Shown here piece by piece: positions 1-10,531 of a stretch of DNA of 64,000 nucleotides (positions are counted from its first letter, which is position 1; each line of letters begins with the position of its first letter). Position numbers and translations under genes: made by a program. Source of the DNA: Henckelia pumila (lineage: Eukaryota; Streptophyta; Magnoliopsida; Lamiales; Gesneriaceae). The stretch spans positions 131,844,375 through 131,908,374 of the forward strand of contig NC_133121.1 of NCBI RefSeq assembly GCF_033568475.1, written 5' to 3'. Below the pieces are notes generated by a model. That model saw only the letters and a list, made by a program, of their open reading frames with translations, was not told the DNA's origin and did no database searches.

Positions 1-27
1 TTAATCTGTCTCAAATTACTATAATTT

Positions 28-905
28 CAAACATCTGCATTAATTTTATAATTTTTATATTAGTTTTTTTTATAAAAAAAAGTCATCTATTCCTATTTTA
101 TTTCACTAAAAACAACATATTATATATAAATCGAAATACATACAACATGATCGGCTTATTTCTTATCTTTATAATAACAATGAATTTTTTTAAAAATTAA
201 TATAAAAATTCAAAAATTATTAAAAAAATAACAATTTTCCAAGTTCGTAAATTTAAAATTATATGTGTTTTTTTATATCATAAATAAAGTATAATTAACA
301 ACATTTTCTTAATTTTTATAGTAACACAAAATATTTTCACAATAAATGTAGCAAAATATCATTTAATCAATTTTTCTTATATCCAAAAAATTAACTAATT
401 GCTCAATTATATTAAAATTTTTACTTCACACGCATTTGAAAGGTAATTATCATAATAATTATGTTATAATTTTTTGATTAAGATGAATTAAAAAAATTAA
501 TTTAATTTAGTAAAAAATAATATAATTGATAAATTATTTAATTTTTTAATATAATAAAAATTAATTAAATGCTATTACACTACATTTATGGTGATAATTT
601 TGTGCGGTACTATTAAAATTAAGAAAACGTTGTTACACTCTATTTATCGTATAGAAAACCAAAAAACACATAATTTTAAGTATACGGACTTTGCAAAATA
701 TTATTTTTTTAATAATTTTTGAATTTTTATATTATTTTGTTAAAAAAAAATTCATTGTTATTATAGATAGAAGTAACAAGCCGACTGTGTTGTATCTATT
801 TCGATTTATTTACAATATTTTATTTTTAGTTGAATAAAATAAGAGCAGATGACTAGTTTTTTAAGAAAAATAACATAAAAATTGTAAAACTAATGCAGTT
901 GTTTG
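28..905. repeat. Large imperfect palindrome (foldback element candidate)
   Basis: Positions 28-367 and 564-905 are reverse complements of each other along almost their whole length, with small indels. The landmark CAAACATCTGCATTA at 28 matches the complement of TAATGCAGTTGTTTG ending at 905. The spacer (368-563) is AT-rich with no ORF. Long arms with a short spacer suit a foldback or Mutator-like non-autonomous transposon. No target-site duplication is clear and the left edge is close to the window end. DNA from 906 to 1321 shows nothing recognisable. Confidence 0.6.
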
Positions 906-1321
906 AAAAAAAAATAACATAAAAATTATAAAATTGATTCCTCCATTAATATTTGGGTCTAATTCAATCCAAACCCGATAAAAAGGGATAATCATAATTA
1001 AATATACAAAAATAGAATCAGTCTGAATTCAGTATTCAATAAATATAATCAAACAATTAATATAAATTTTATTATTATATATGTAATCAAAAAATAAAAT
1101 GTTAACAATTCAAGTGCAATTATTTCAAATTAAATATCAACTATTATCTAAGTGTGAGTATATTTTGATTTGGTAATCTATTATCTCAATTATTAGTTTG
1201 AAACGCATATATTATCTTATTTCAATTAACTAAAAATTTAAACGAAAAATTAAATTTATGTAATTTTTTTAACAAAAAAGGTGGCTTGTTTCGGATAAAT
1301 GGATACAAAACAAATATATAT

Positions 1322-2397
1322 TGATAGGTTCGGTTGAAAGTTTAGAAGGGGGGAATATATTTTCAAGCAGTTTTTAGCTAAGTACAATGGAACTCGATCG
1401 ATTTAAGAATAAGTTCAAGATTTATCTTAGTGTCAAATGTAGTTTGGCAAACAGAATGTGTACGGAAAGATGTCAAGCTACAGATTTAAAACACTTGGTA
1501 TAAATCAGTTTAGGAGTATGAAGTATGAGGATGAATGGTAAACTGAAATGACACAAGAAATTGTTTATGGATGTTCGGAGATTTCAAATACTCCTACGTC
1601 ACCTCTACTTCTACTTCGGAAGGATTCACTAGAAGACTTTGATTTATACAAGCAATTTGCACAAACCCAATCCGATTTAGGACTTAACGCTGCCTAAATA
1701 AGAACTCCTAGTATATCACCTTGGTTTCAGTACTAGACTGATTTTACAGTAGAGTAAATACAACTCGAAATCTTTTAGCACAAAGATCGACCCTTCAATG
1801 GTCAGAATGATGCTTATCAATGTGTGAGCTTTCGAGTTTCTTGATCAAGTCTTGAGCGTAAGATGCTTTTGAAATTCTTGTAGTGGCAATGTGTCAACCC
1901 TTGAACTTTGATCAAGATCCCTATTTATAAGCTTTGGTTTGCAACAGTCATAATTTCAAAATGTTCTTCAGATAGGATTCAAATTATTCCCGTTGGATTT
2001 GTCACTATCATCAACGATCTCTGATGCTGACATTCTTTTAGTATCGCGGCACTACATTCTGCAGATGTATCAGAGTACGGACTATCTTTATCTGTAAATA
2101 CATTTGCGCAATCAGTTGAGCAATGGTACACTGAACATGCACAATCAGTTGAGCAATGGTACACTGAACATGACTGCTGATAGATTCAGTTTAGTAGGGT
2201 AAACTGCTTTATTCTCTGAGATGATCAGTTGAGTAAAGATGTACTGATGAATTCAGTTTAGCAAGGTAAACTGAGTTTTAGTCGAGGTAGACTGAATCTT
2301 TCTTTGCATTTCAGTTTAGTGCTGACGTCATCATTTCTTGAATATCAGTTTATAGTTTGGCTTTCTTTTATAAATACCAAAACTAAATTTCCCAACA
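1322..2397 (-). repeat. 3' LTR of the copia element
   Basis: On the plus strand it starts TGATAGGTTCGG and ends TTTCCCAACA, giving the canonical TG...CA ends (TGTTGGGAAATT when read in element direction). A 33-bp tandem duplication beginning at 2109 and 2142 (CAATCAGTTGAGCAATGG) is present here and single in the 5' LTR. Confidence 0.9.
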
Positions 2398-2610
2398 ATT
2401 TTTCCCTTTTTGATGTTTATCAAAACATTTCAGTTTGTCATATCATAAGCTGATATTCATTTGTTATGCAGATTTAATCATAGGAACTAGAACTCGTAAG
2501 AACACTTCGTAAGAACTCTTTCCCCCTTTTTGATAAACTGAATTATGCAGATTTAATCATAGGAACTAGAACTCGTAAGAACTCTTTTCCCCTTTTTGAT
2601 AAACTGAAAG
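2398..2610 (-). repeat. Multiple polypurine tracts in a tandem repeat beside the 3' LTR
   Basis: Directly next to the 3' LTR the minus strand reads AAAAAGGGAAAAAT, the polypurine tract that primes plus-strand synthesis. A 79-bp direct repeat (units from 2464 and 2543, sharing TTATGCAGATTTAATCATAG) carries two further tracts at about 2518-2532 and 2583-2597 (pyrimidine-rich TTTCCCCCTTTTT on the plus strand). Multiple tracts are a reported feature of Sireviruses. Confidence 0.7.
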
Positions 2611-2655
2611 ATATAAGAGTAGATAATATAAATTTCTTAATGTAAGAAAAGCAAA

Positions 2656-5600
2656 TTATCGCCGATCAAAGGATGGTCTGTGAAATGCTGAACTACGAGC
2701 TGGTGGATGAGCCGCTGAATGAGAGCGTTGTAGAGCCTGAGATTCATGTTGAGCTCGCAATATATTCTGAGATAAGTCTGCTAACGAGTTCAGCTGCCGA
2801 GAGATCCCTTGGAAATTGGACTGAACTGAGTTGTGAAATGATTGAACAAAGCTATTCAAGTTGTCAACTTTTGTCTTCAAATACTGATGAGAGTTTTGCA
2901 GATGAGACAATGAGCTAGTTGATTGAGTTGTATCTACTAGGAGCTTATCCAGTAGTGCAAGTTTTTCCTGAAGTTTTCCAAACTCAGCATTCATTGTTTG
3001 TCTCAAAAAGGAGATGTTGTTGTCTGTAGTTTGTTGATTTTCTTTAAGACTTGTGATAGTCTTAGACATGACATAAACTGAGTTCTCAATTTGAGAAAGT
3101 GTTTGATACCAATCATCTTCAGCTGTGGAAGTTGGAGAGTGAAGTCCTTTGTCAGTGACTGAAAGGACTTCTTTGGAAAAATCTTGTTTCTGTCCTTTAG
3201 GAGGAGAGGACGGAGTAATTGCGAACATTTCAATATTTTCTTTGCCCTTATCCAGATGAGTTGATGATTCAGGAGCTGTTTGAACAACCATTGCTAGAGT
3301 TTGAGATGAAGTCTCTGTCTCAATAGCTTTGGCAGGAGGAGATGAATCTTTGATAATTTGATCATGTGGGGAAGATTCATTCATTGGTTCTTGCAACTCC
3401 TTGTCCTGAAGATGCACTGAGTAAATAAAAGTATCATCAATTGAAGTGAGTTTAGAAGGTGCTTCCTCTACAGCAAACTCGGTTGGAGTAGGTGTGTCCT
3501 TGAGTGGAGATGGATTGTCCAAGGGCTGAGTGACTTCCTTAGATTCTGTCATAACTGATTCGATGGGGATTGATAACTCATCTACTTGAGACAGATGTGG
3601 TTCTGAGATTTCCATCTGAGTTAAAGTGAGTGACTCGCCTGTTTGATCATGAATTGGAGAAGATTGTGCTTCCAAGAAGAGTTGTTGAGGTTCTTCAAGT
3701 TCTTTTTGAAGGAGAGCGGGAGACACAAATTCTTCTGTAGCTAGCGCTGATATCATAAGAGTTGAGTTATTTTCTTTCTCAATGTGAGAGATAACTTCAT
3801 CAACGTTCATAAGTTGAAGCTCAGGTAGAGCTTTATCAAAATCTGAAGGGTGTAGTTGCTGCTCGATGGTTGTATCCGGAGCAATTGAAGTTTCTTTTTG
3901 AAGTTCATCAAATGCCTGATCAATAGATTGATTGGAGGATTCAGTTGAGGCATGACTTTTCTTGTTCTTCTTGTGTTTGGATTTTGATGAGGAATGATTT
4001 TTGTGTTTTTTCCATTCAAATGCTTCTGAAATCTCCAATTTTTAATCAGTTTCCCTGAATTTGACTTCTGTTTGGATGTTGATGAGATCAATCTGTAGTT
4101 GAGTGAATACAGCTCTGTCTTCATAAGAAGTTCTAGCCCGAGGATCATAATTTTGTTGGAATTCATCAACAATTTCTCCTAGCTTCTTTATCCGCAGAAG
4201 ATCATAGAAATACTTTATTCTCATCAAAGCTTCTTGAATATTGGCAGTCTTGACTACTCTTAGCACAATCTCTTCAGTTTTGACAAACTTAGAGAGCTCA
4301 GCTTTCTTGGTGAAGTGTCTGGCTAAGGTAGAAGTCCTGTATTGATGCCAAGTATCAAATATTTCAGCAGTGCATTTCTCAGCATATTCAATTACTTCAT
4401 CCATGGTCAAGTCAATCTGTAGTTGAATGGCATTGGATGGTCTGTCAGGATCTGAGGATGAAGCGATTTGTGAACTTCATGCTACCAATTCCAAGCCAGA
4501 GTGAGTGTATTCAATGATTTGTTTCGAGGATAGACCACCGATTGGTCTTGCTGGAGGCAGAGCAATAATTGGTGAGATAGACTGCAGGGTGGATTTCTGA
4601 GTTTTAACAATAGTGCTCAAATCTTCGGATGTTCGGATTTCTAGCGATGATTGACGACTCCGAAGTGGTTCAATCATCAAAGGTTGCTTTCCCTTTGGAT
4701 CAGTTTTGGTTGTTAATTCCTCAGCTGTTTTATCAGTGAGATGAGTATCTTCAGTTGAGACCAAACTAGCTGGTTTAGGAATAATAGGAATGATCAGTTT
4801 AGAGGGAGAAGTCACAACCTTTGCTTGTAATGTTCTTGTTCGCTTGATTTGAGGCAATTTAACCACTTCTTCACTGTCAGTCTCATCACTATCATCAATG
4901 ACAAAATTTCTTTTCTTTTTGGTGGACTTCTTCGTTGGTGTTTTCTGCACTTTTGTGTTTGTTGAGTCAGCCGATTCTCTAGATGGAAAGTTTGTGAGAT
5001 ATTCATGATTCAGAATTCTGAACTTGTGCAGTTGGGATGAAGCTTGGAGAGAAATTCCCAGGGCTTCGAGAAGTTGACTGGCTTGAAGAATATAACCAGA
5101 GGATTGCTTTGTAGGTGTCATCATTTGAACAAAAATATTGAACAGAATGTTACTCCAATTGATCTTTACACCTTTCATGATAGCCGTCATTACTTTAAAC
5201 TTTCTAACAGTTAGCCTTGCAAAGGATCCTCCTTTGGCCAAAATACTTTTGGCAAAAATATCAGCTAACATTTGATATTCAGGTTTAAGATCTCTTTTGA
5301 GTCCAGATAAAGAAATCGGTTGACTAGAGCCCGAAAATAAATGCTGCATCTCAGTGATACCAGTAGTTGAGATAATGTTGAAATCAGTGTTACCTGAGGT
5401 AGGTAAACTGAAAGTGCTGGCGAAGAATGCTTCACTGATCTGAACAGAATGTCCTCCGAGAGAAACCAATAGAATTCCATCATCGCCGAGCTTACAGTGA
5501 TGATATAGTCACAATAGATCGTTTTGGTAGATGCTCAACTTTTTGATATCTAAAAATTTGCGAAGTCAGATTGTTCCAAAGCAGCGCAAACCTTGGATAT

Positions 5601-5681
5601 CTCTGGTTTGTCCATTCCGTATAGGGATTCAAAATCAATGGCGAGAGCATTGAGAATGTAAACTGCAGATGAGGTAGCCAT
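2656..5681 (-). pseudogene. Long sense accessory ORF in env-like position, broken
   Basis: A coding sequence of about 1000 codons on the same strand as gag-pol, between pol and the 3' LTR. The N-terminus starts at 5681 (MATSSAVYILNALAIDFES) and meets a stop at 5550. After a frameshift the frame reopens at 5469 (MVSLGGHSVQISEAFFAS) and runs in one frame to 2656, with only two stops, TGA at 4477 and TAA at 4042. Order: an ordered N-terminal domain (to about 4980), a Ser/Thr/Lys-rich low-complexity linker, a helical segment around 4050-4410, a second low-complexity stretch, a long coiled-coil region (about 3100-2720) and a basic Pro/Ser-rich tail. No signal peptide or membrane helix is evident. 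From memory it resembles hypothetical proteins annotated in Gesneriaceae genomes. Function unknown. Confidence 0.65.
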
Positions 5682-5936
5682 TGATATTCTTTCCTGTGAA
5701 TCAATAGAAGAGAGGTTAGACTGAAGTTAGGGTTCCTTGAAGAACTTAGTTTTTTGTAAAATGAGATGAAAGACTTGGTCAATACGACACAGGAGTGACG
5801 TGGCTTTCAGAGGAATTTAAAATTCAAATTTAATAGTACAGTAAGGCGGGAAAAAATATACGTATTTCCCTCTAAACACGCTACAGATAATCCTATAAAA
5901 AGGTGAAGCTTGTTATACGATACCTATATAGAACAA
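5682..5936. promoter_or_regulatory. Divergent spacer with TATA box and E2F-like site
   Basis: A 255-bp spacer separates the start of the sense accessory ORF (minus strand, 5681) from antisense ORF 1 (plus strand, 5937). The plus strand has a good TATA box, CCTATAAAAAGG at 5892-5903, about 34 bp before the ATG. GGCGGGAAAA at 5845-5854 matches, on the minus strand, the E2F-type consensus TTTCCCGCC. On the minus side an untranslated leader rich in TCTTC/AAACC precedes the ATG. Promoter function is inferred; only the motifs are seen. Confidence 0.4.
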
Positions 5937-6367
5937 ATGAGTGATAATATTCTTTTGTTTGGTTTTGATCAAAATCCGTATGTGATATGTGAAGCATGTC
6001 GTGAAAAATATTTTGAAGCTGAGAAGAGGAAGATTGAAGAACGTGTTTTTGAAAAAGTAATGAAGGTCTGGCTAAAAATTTAAGAACTTCATATGTATCA
6101 TCATGCTCAATTTTCTCCGAGAAAATTTGAGGATGCTGAGGAGATAGGTCAAAGGGCAATGTATTACATGATAACACTGGATACTTTTGCACCCAGAGAT
6201 TCAAGGATAAAAATATTCTCTATATGATGCTTAGTAAAGAGTACATCACGTTGGTTCGCATTGCAACTGATGAGCTAACTGATCCTGCTGTTGTTTCTCT
6301 TCGAGCATGGGTGGCAAGCTGGAGTTATGAAGTTTTTCTCATGGTGAGGGAGATAAAAAGTGTGTGA
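5937..6367 (+). pseudogene. Antisense ORF 1 inside the copia element, broken
   Basis: Plus-strand coding-like sequence. An ATG at 5937 opens 48 codons beginning MSDNILLFGFDQNPYVI, with a CEAC pair of cysteines and a charged helix (EKYFEAEKRKIEERVF). A TAA at 6081 interrupts. The same frame then stays open for about 47 codons (EIGQRAMYYMITLDTF) to a TGA at 6225. A third frame begins at an ATG overlapping that stop (6227) and runs to 6367 (VVSLRAWVASWSYEVF). One nonsense change and one frameshift would account for the three blocks. A TATA box lies 43 bp upstream of the ATG. I do not recognise the protein. Confidence 0.4.
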
Positions 6368-6650
6368 TTGTAACCTTTTTGATTCTGAAGTTTTAATAAA
6401 AATAGTTAATTTATCTAGACTGATTTTGTTCATCAACTGATTTTTCCTAAACTGATATGGTGCATCGTAGTTAATTGAGTGAAGGTAAACTGAACCACTA
6501 AAGGGCACGAGAAACTATGCTATCAGGTGATGATTACATGCAGTCAGTATTTCAGAGATTTTCTTGTCATAAACAGTGCCTTATTTTGTGAAAATTTATA
6601 CGTGAGAGACTCTCGAAATTCCGAATACTTAAATTTAACATATAATAAAT

Positions 6651-7076
6651 GTGAAAAAAAAACTCTTTGATAACTGGACTTCTAGTCTATATATGTATAA
6701 ACAAAATAAAGAAGTTCAGATAAACACTAGAGTAGAAGAAATGGAGAGCTGGAAAATTGCTCATGATGATTTTATCGAAGAAAAATTTGCTCGACTGCGA
6801 GCAAAGCTGATCCAAATGCAGTTCAGAGGTCCAGATTCACTCGATCCTGATGAGGTGCTACGTCTGGAGAAATACAAGCAAGTGCTTGGAATAAATGATG
6901 TTGCGTACGTCCTTGGCCGGGAAGGCATACGACTCCTGCTCTTGAAGAAGGAGTTAAAGGTGGTAACCCTTTTCCATGGCCTAGAAGAGGTGGAAGATGA
7001 CTCATTAGAGGAGCATCTTCGACTGTTGAAAATGGTTGTGGAAATAGAAATAGATATTGTAAAAAGAGTTTATTAA
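6651..7076 (+). CDS. Antisense ORF 2 inside the copia element, unknown protein
   Basis: An uninterrupted plus-strand ORF of up to 141 codons between the end of pol (7306) and antisense ORF 1. It is convergent with pol. A GTG opens it at 6651; in-frame ATGs follow, for example at 6741. The protein is charged and mostly helical by eye (SWKIAHDDFIEEKFARLRAKL, shown here as its character only), with an acidic C-terminal half (LEEVEDDSLEEHLR). I recognise no domain. A minus-strand frame at 6823-7005 is shorter and shows no family motif, so the plus strand is the better candidate. The spacer 6368-6650 has no ORF; 7077-7305 carries a poly-T tract at about 7108-7122. Possibly a retrotransposon-specific antisense gene. 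Confidence 0.45.
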   Translation: MKKKLFDNWTSSLYMYKQNKEVQINTRVEEMESWKIAHDDFIEEKFARLRAKLIQMQFRGPDSLDPDEVLRLEKYKQVLGINDVAYVLGREGIRLLLLKKELKVVTLFHGLEEVEDDSLEEHLRLLKMVVEIEIDIVKRVY

Positions 7077-7305
7077 TAAATTGAGTTTTTATTTTGAATG
7101 TGTTGTTTTTTTTTTTTTTTTTGTTTGATGCAAGTCTATCTGATGTCCTGCAAAAGAAATTCCCCCTTAAAATATGCGTAAACCTTTTAAGATAGAGAAG
7201 AATTTATCAATACTTAAAATAACAACTAGAAAGTTAGTTTAAAGCCCTGCAAATAATTCAGTTTAGGTCATACTAAACTGTTTGGACAAAATAGATAAAC
7301 TAATT

Positions 7306-9474
7306 TTACTCTAAATTGATAAGTCCTAAAATATTTCGAAAGTAAGAAAACTTAGACTCTGGGAGAGGTTTTGTGAAGATGTCTACTGTCTGTTGTTCTG
7401 TTGAAATGTACTCCAGTCGAATGTTCTTCTTGAGTGCATGATCTCGGATAAAATGATGCCTAACTTCGATATGCTTTTTTCTTGAGTGAAGAATAGGGTT
7501 GTAAGTAATTGCAATTGTGCTGGTGTTATCACAGAAGATTGGTGAATCCTATTCTTCAATTCCATAGTCCCTCAACTGTTGTTGAATCCAGAGCAGTTGA
7601 GCACAGCAACTTCCTGCAGCTAAGTATTCAGCTTCCATCGTGGAGGTTGCAATGGATGTCTATTTCTTGCTAAACCATGAAATCAGTCTATCACCAAGGA
7701 ATTGACATGCTCCACTGGTACTTTTTCTATCCAGTTTACATCCAGCATAATCAGCATCTGAGTATCCAACTAGATTGAAGGAGTTGTGCTTAGCATACCA
7801 TAGGCCAACATTTTGAGTTTCCTTTAGATACCTCAGTATCCTCTTTCCAGCTATGAAGTGGGATTTCTTAGGATTTGATTGAAATCTTGCACATAAACAT
7901 ACTACAAAAACAATGTCAGGTCTACTGGCTGTTAAATAAAGCAATGACCCAATTAGACCTCGATACATTGTAGCATCAACTGATATTCCCCCTTCGTCTT
8001 TGTCAAGTTTGATTGATGCACCCATGGGAGTTGTTGTAACCGTGCAATTTTTCATACCAAACTTTTTGATTAATTCCTTGGTATACTTAGTTTGGCTTAT
8101 AAATGTTCCACTGTCCATTTGTCGAACTTGTAATCCAAGAAAGAAATTCAGTTCACCCATCATGCTCATCTCGAATTTTTCCTGCATTAGCTTTGAGAAT
8201 CTAGTGCATAATTTGGGGTTAGTTGACCCAAAGATGATATCATCAACATATATTTGAACTAATAGAGTGTGATCACCTTTCGTAAATTTGAACAATGTTT
8301 TGTCAACTGTGCCTATAATAAATTCGTGTTCAAGAAGAAATTTGGTTAGAGTGTCATACCAAGCTCTAGGAGCCTGTTTCAGTCCATAAAGAGCTTTATT
8401 TAAATGATACACATGATCTGGGAATTGATGATTTGTGAATCCTGGTGGTTGTTCAACAAACACTTCTTCTTGGAGTTTTCCATTCAAGAAAGCACTTTTA
8501 ACGTCCATTTGATAAACCTTGTAGTTCTTGAATGAAACATAAGCAAGAAATATTCTTATTGCTTCCAGACTAGCTAATGGTGCATAAGTTTCGTCATAGT
8601 CAATTCCTTCTTCTTGTCTGTATCCTTGAGCTACTAATCTTGCCTTATTTCTAACCATAGTTCCTTCTTCATTTAGATTGTTTCTAAAGACCCATCGAGT
8701 GCCAATGACTGATTGATGTGTTGGTCTTGGAACGAGATCCCAAACTGCATTTCTAGTAAACTGATTTAGCTCTTCTTGCATTGCATCTATCCAACAGCTG
8801 TCAGCCAATGCTTCTTCAATTTTCTTTGGCTCTTCTTGAGATATGAAGGTTGCGTGAAGAAGTTCTTTAATAATTTGTCCTCGAGTCCTTAGAGGTGCTA
8901 AAGGATTACCAATTACAGAATTGAGTGGATGCTTTTTGGACCATTTCAGTCTAGTATTAGACTGATTTCCACTGATTACTTGAGCTTTTGAATCTTGACT
9001 AGTTATGTTAGTTTGGTCAAGCTCTGTGGTCTCATGGTGCTGTTCTCTAATATCCTCAATTGTGTGAGTTTGGTGAGTATCAACTGTTTGATCAATGTTA
9101 AGATCCTCAACTACTGGATCAACTAGTTCCGGTTCAGGAGATTGAAGAGTTCTTGTGGGTGGTGAAGCTTCGTCTTTACTTTCGTCCTGATTATCGTTGT
9201 CCAAATGTATTTCTTGAAATAGATCTGAGAGTTGATAAGTATTAGTTGTAACATCAATAGTAAGATCTTCATAAAAAATAAAATGGATTGATTCCTCAAC
9301 ATTTAGAGTTCTTTTGTTGAAGACTCTGTAAGCTTTACTGATTGAGGAATACCCTAGAAAAATACCCTCATTTAACTTTGCATCAAATGCAGTCAGATGA
9401 TTTTTACCATTGTTGTGAATGAAGCATTTACTCCCGAAGATCCTAAAGTATGATACATTTGGTTGTCTGCCATT
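7306..9474 (-). pseudogene. pol: copia reverse transcriptase and RNase H
   Basis: RVT_2-type reverse transcriptase, which copies element RNA into DNA, followed by RNase H. Visible motifs are [32 protein letters not shown], the catalytic YVDDIIFGS and [13 protein letters not shown]. The RNase H part shows [17 protein letters not shown]. The frame is open from 9474 to 7660, where a TAG interrupts. It continues in frame with EAEYLAAGSCCAQ and the HSRKKHIEVRHHFIRD motif, passes a second stop near 7553, and ends at the normal terminus near 7306. The residues before 9204 are an open hinge region with low-complexity acidic sequence. Confidence 0.92.
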
Positions 9475-10525
9475 CTAGATCTCATATGGGGTTTTAAAAA
9501 GTTTCTTGCATATCATTGATCTGTTCTGAGTGTAGGAAGCAGTGTTCACAGCTTCTGCCCAAAATTTTTGAGAAATCTTGGAGTCAACTAACATGGTTCT
9601 CGCAGCTTCTTTAAGAGTACGATTTCTCCTTTCTGCTATACCATTTTGTTGTGGTGTTCTAGCTGCTGAGAATTCATGTTTGATTCCATAATGCTCTAGA
9701 AATGAAGATAAAGTATGATTGACAAATTCAGTTCCTCTATCACTTCTGATTCTGTCAATATTACTTGATCTTTTGTTAAAAAGTCTTTTAAAGATTTTTA
9801 TGAGTTGAGAAGCAGTTTGATCTTTAGATTTTAAGAAAATAACCCAGGTAAAACGTGAGTAATCATCAATGATGACAAATGTATACTTCATTCCCCCTAA
9901 ACTTGTTACTGGGATTGGACCAAATAAGTCCATATGTAACAGTTCTAAGCATCGGGAAGATGAGTTATAACCCTTGTTTTTAAAAGATGATCTAACTTGC
10001 TTCCCAAATTGACAAGCTGAGCAGACTTTGTCTTTTGAAAAATCAATTTTGGGCAGTCCTGTTACTAGCTCGAGCTTACTCAGACTGGCAATTGATTTGA
10101 AGTTAAGATGATTCAATCGCTTGTGCCAAATCCAGTTGCGCTTAGAATTGGAGGCTACTAGGCAAACTGGTTTGCTAGACTGAATATTCCAGCATACTTT
10201 ATAAGTATTTCCATATCGATTTCCTGTCAAAATAATTTTACAAGAGGCATCCTTAATAATGCAGTTTAACTTTTGAAATTCAACAGAGTGCCCATAGTCA
10301 CACATTTGACTAATGCTGAGTAAGTTATATTTGAGAGTTTCAACCAATAGGACATCTTGAATGATAATGTTGCCGTGGATAATCTTACCCTTACCCACGG
10401 TTTTACCATTTGAGTTGTCACCAAAAGTGATAATGGGACCATTGAATTCAACAAGCTCAGATAATAGCTCATTATTTCCAGTCATGTGTCTCGAGCATCC
10501 ACTGTCTAGGTACCATGATTCTTCT
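9475..10525 (-). pseudogene. pol: copia protease end and integrase
   Basis: The region opens in the aspartic protease active site (WYLDSGCSRHMTG, 10525-10480). Next comes the GAG-pre-integrase zinc-binding domain, with the HHCC pattern visible as WHKRLNHLNF ... CSACQFGK. The integrase core shows catalytic residues in MDLFGP, the RSDRGTEF motif and NGIAERRNR (D, D, E). The integrase inserts the cDNA copy into host DNA. The frame ends at a TAG at 9475-9477, where copia proteins normally have Trp (PYEI-stop-NGRQP). The same frame then continues into reverse transcriptase, so this is a single nonsense mutation. Confidence 0.92.
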
Positions 10526-10531
10526 TCCCTT

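Noticed and set aside
2673-2918. Plus-strand ORF of 81 codons opposite the accessory gene
   Set aside because: It mirrors the coiled-coil end of the minus-strand accessory gene and shows no independent features.
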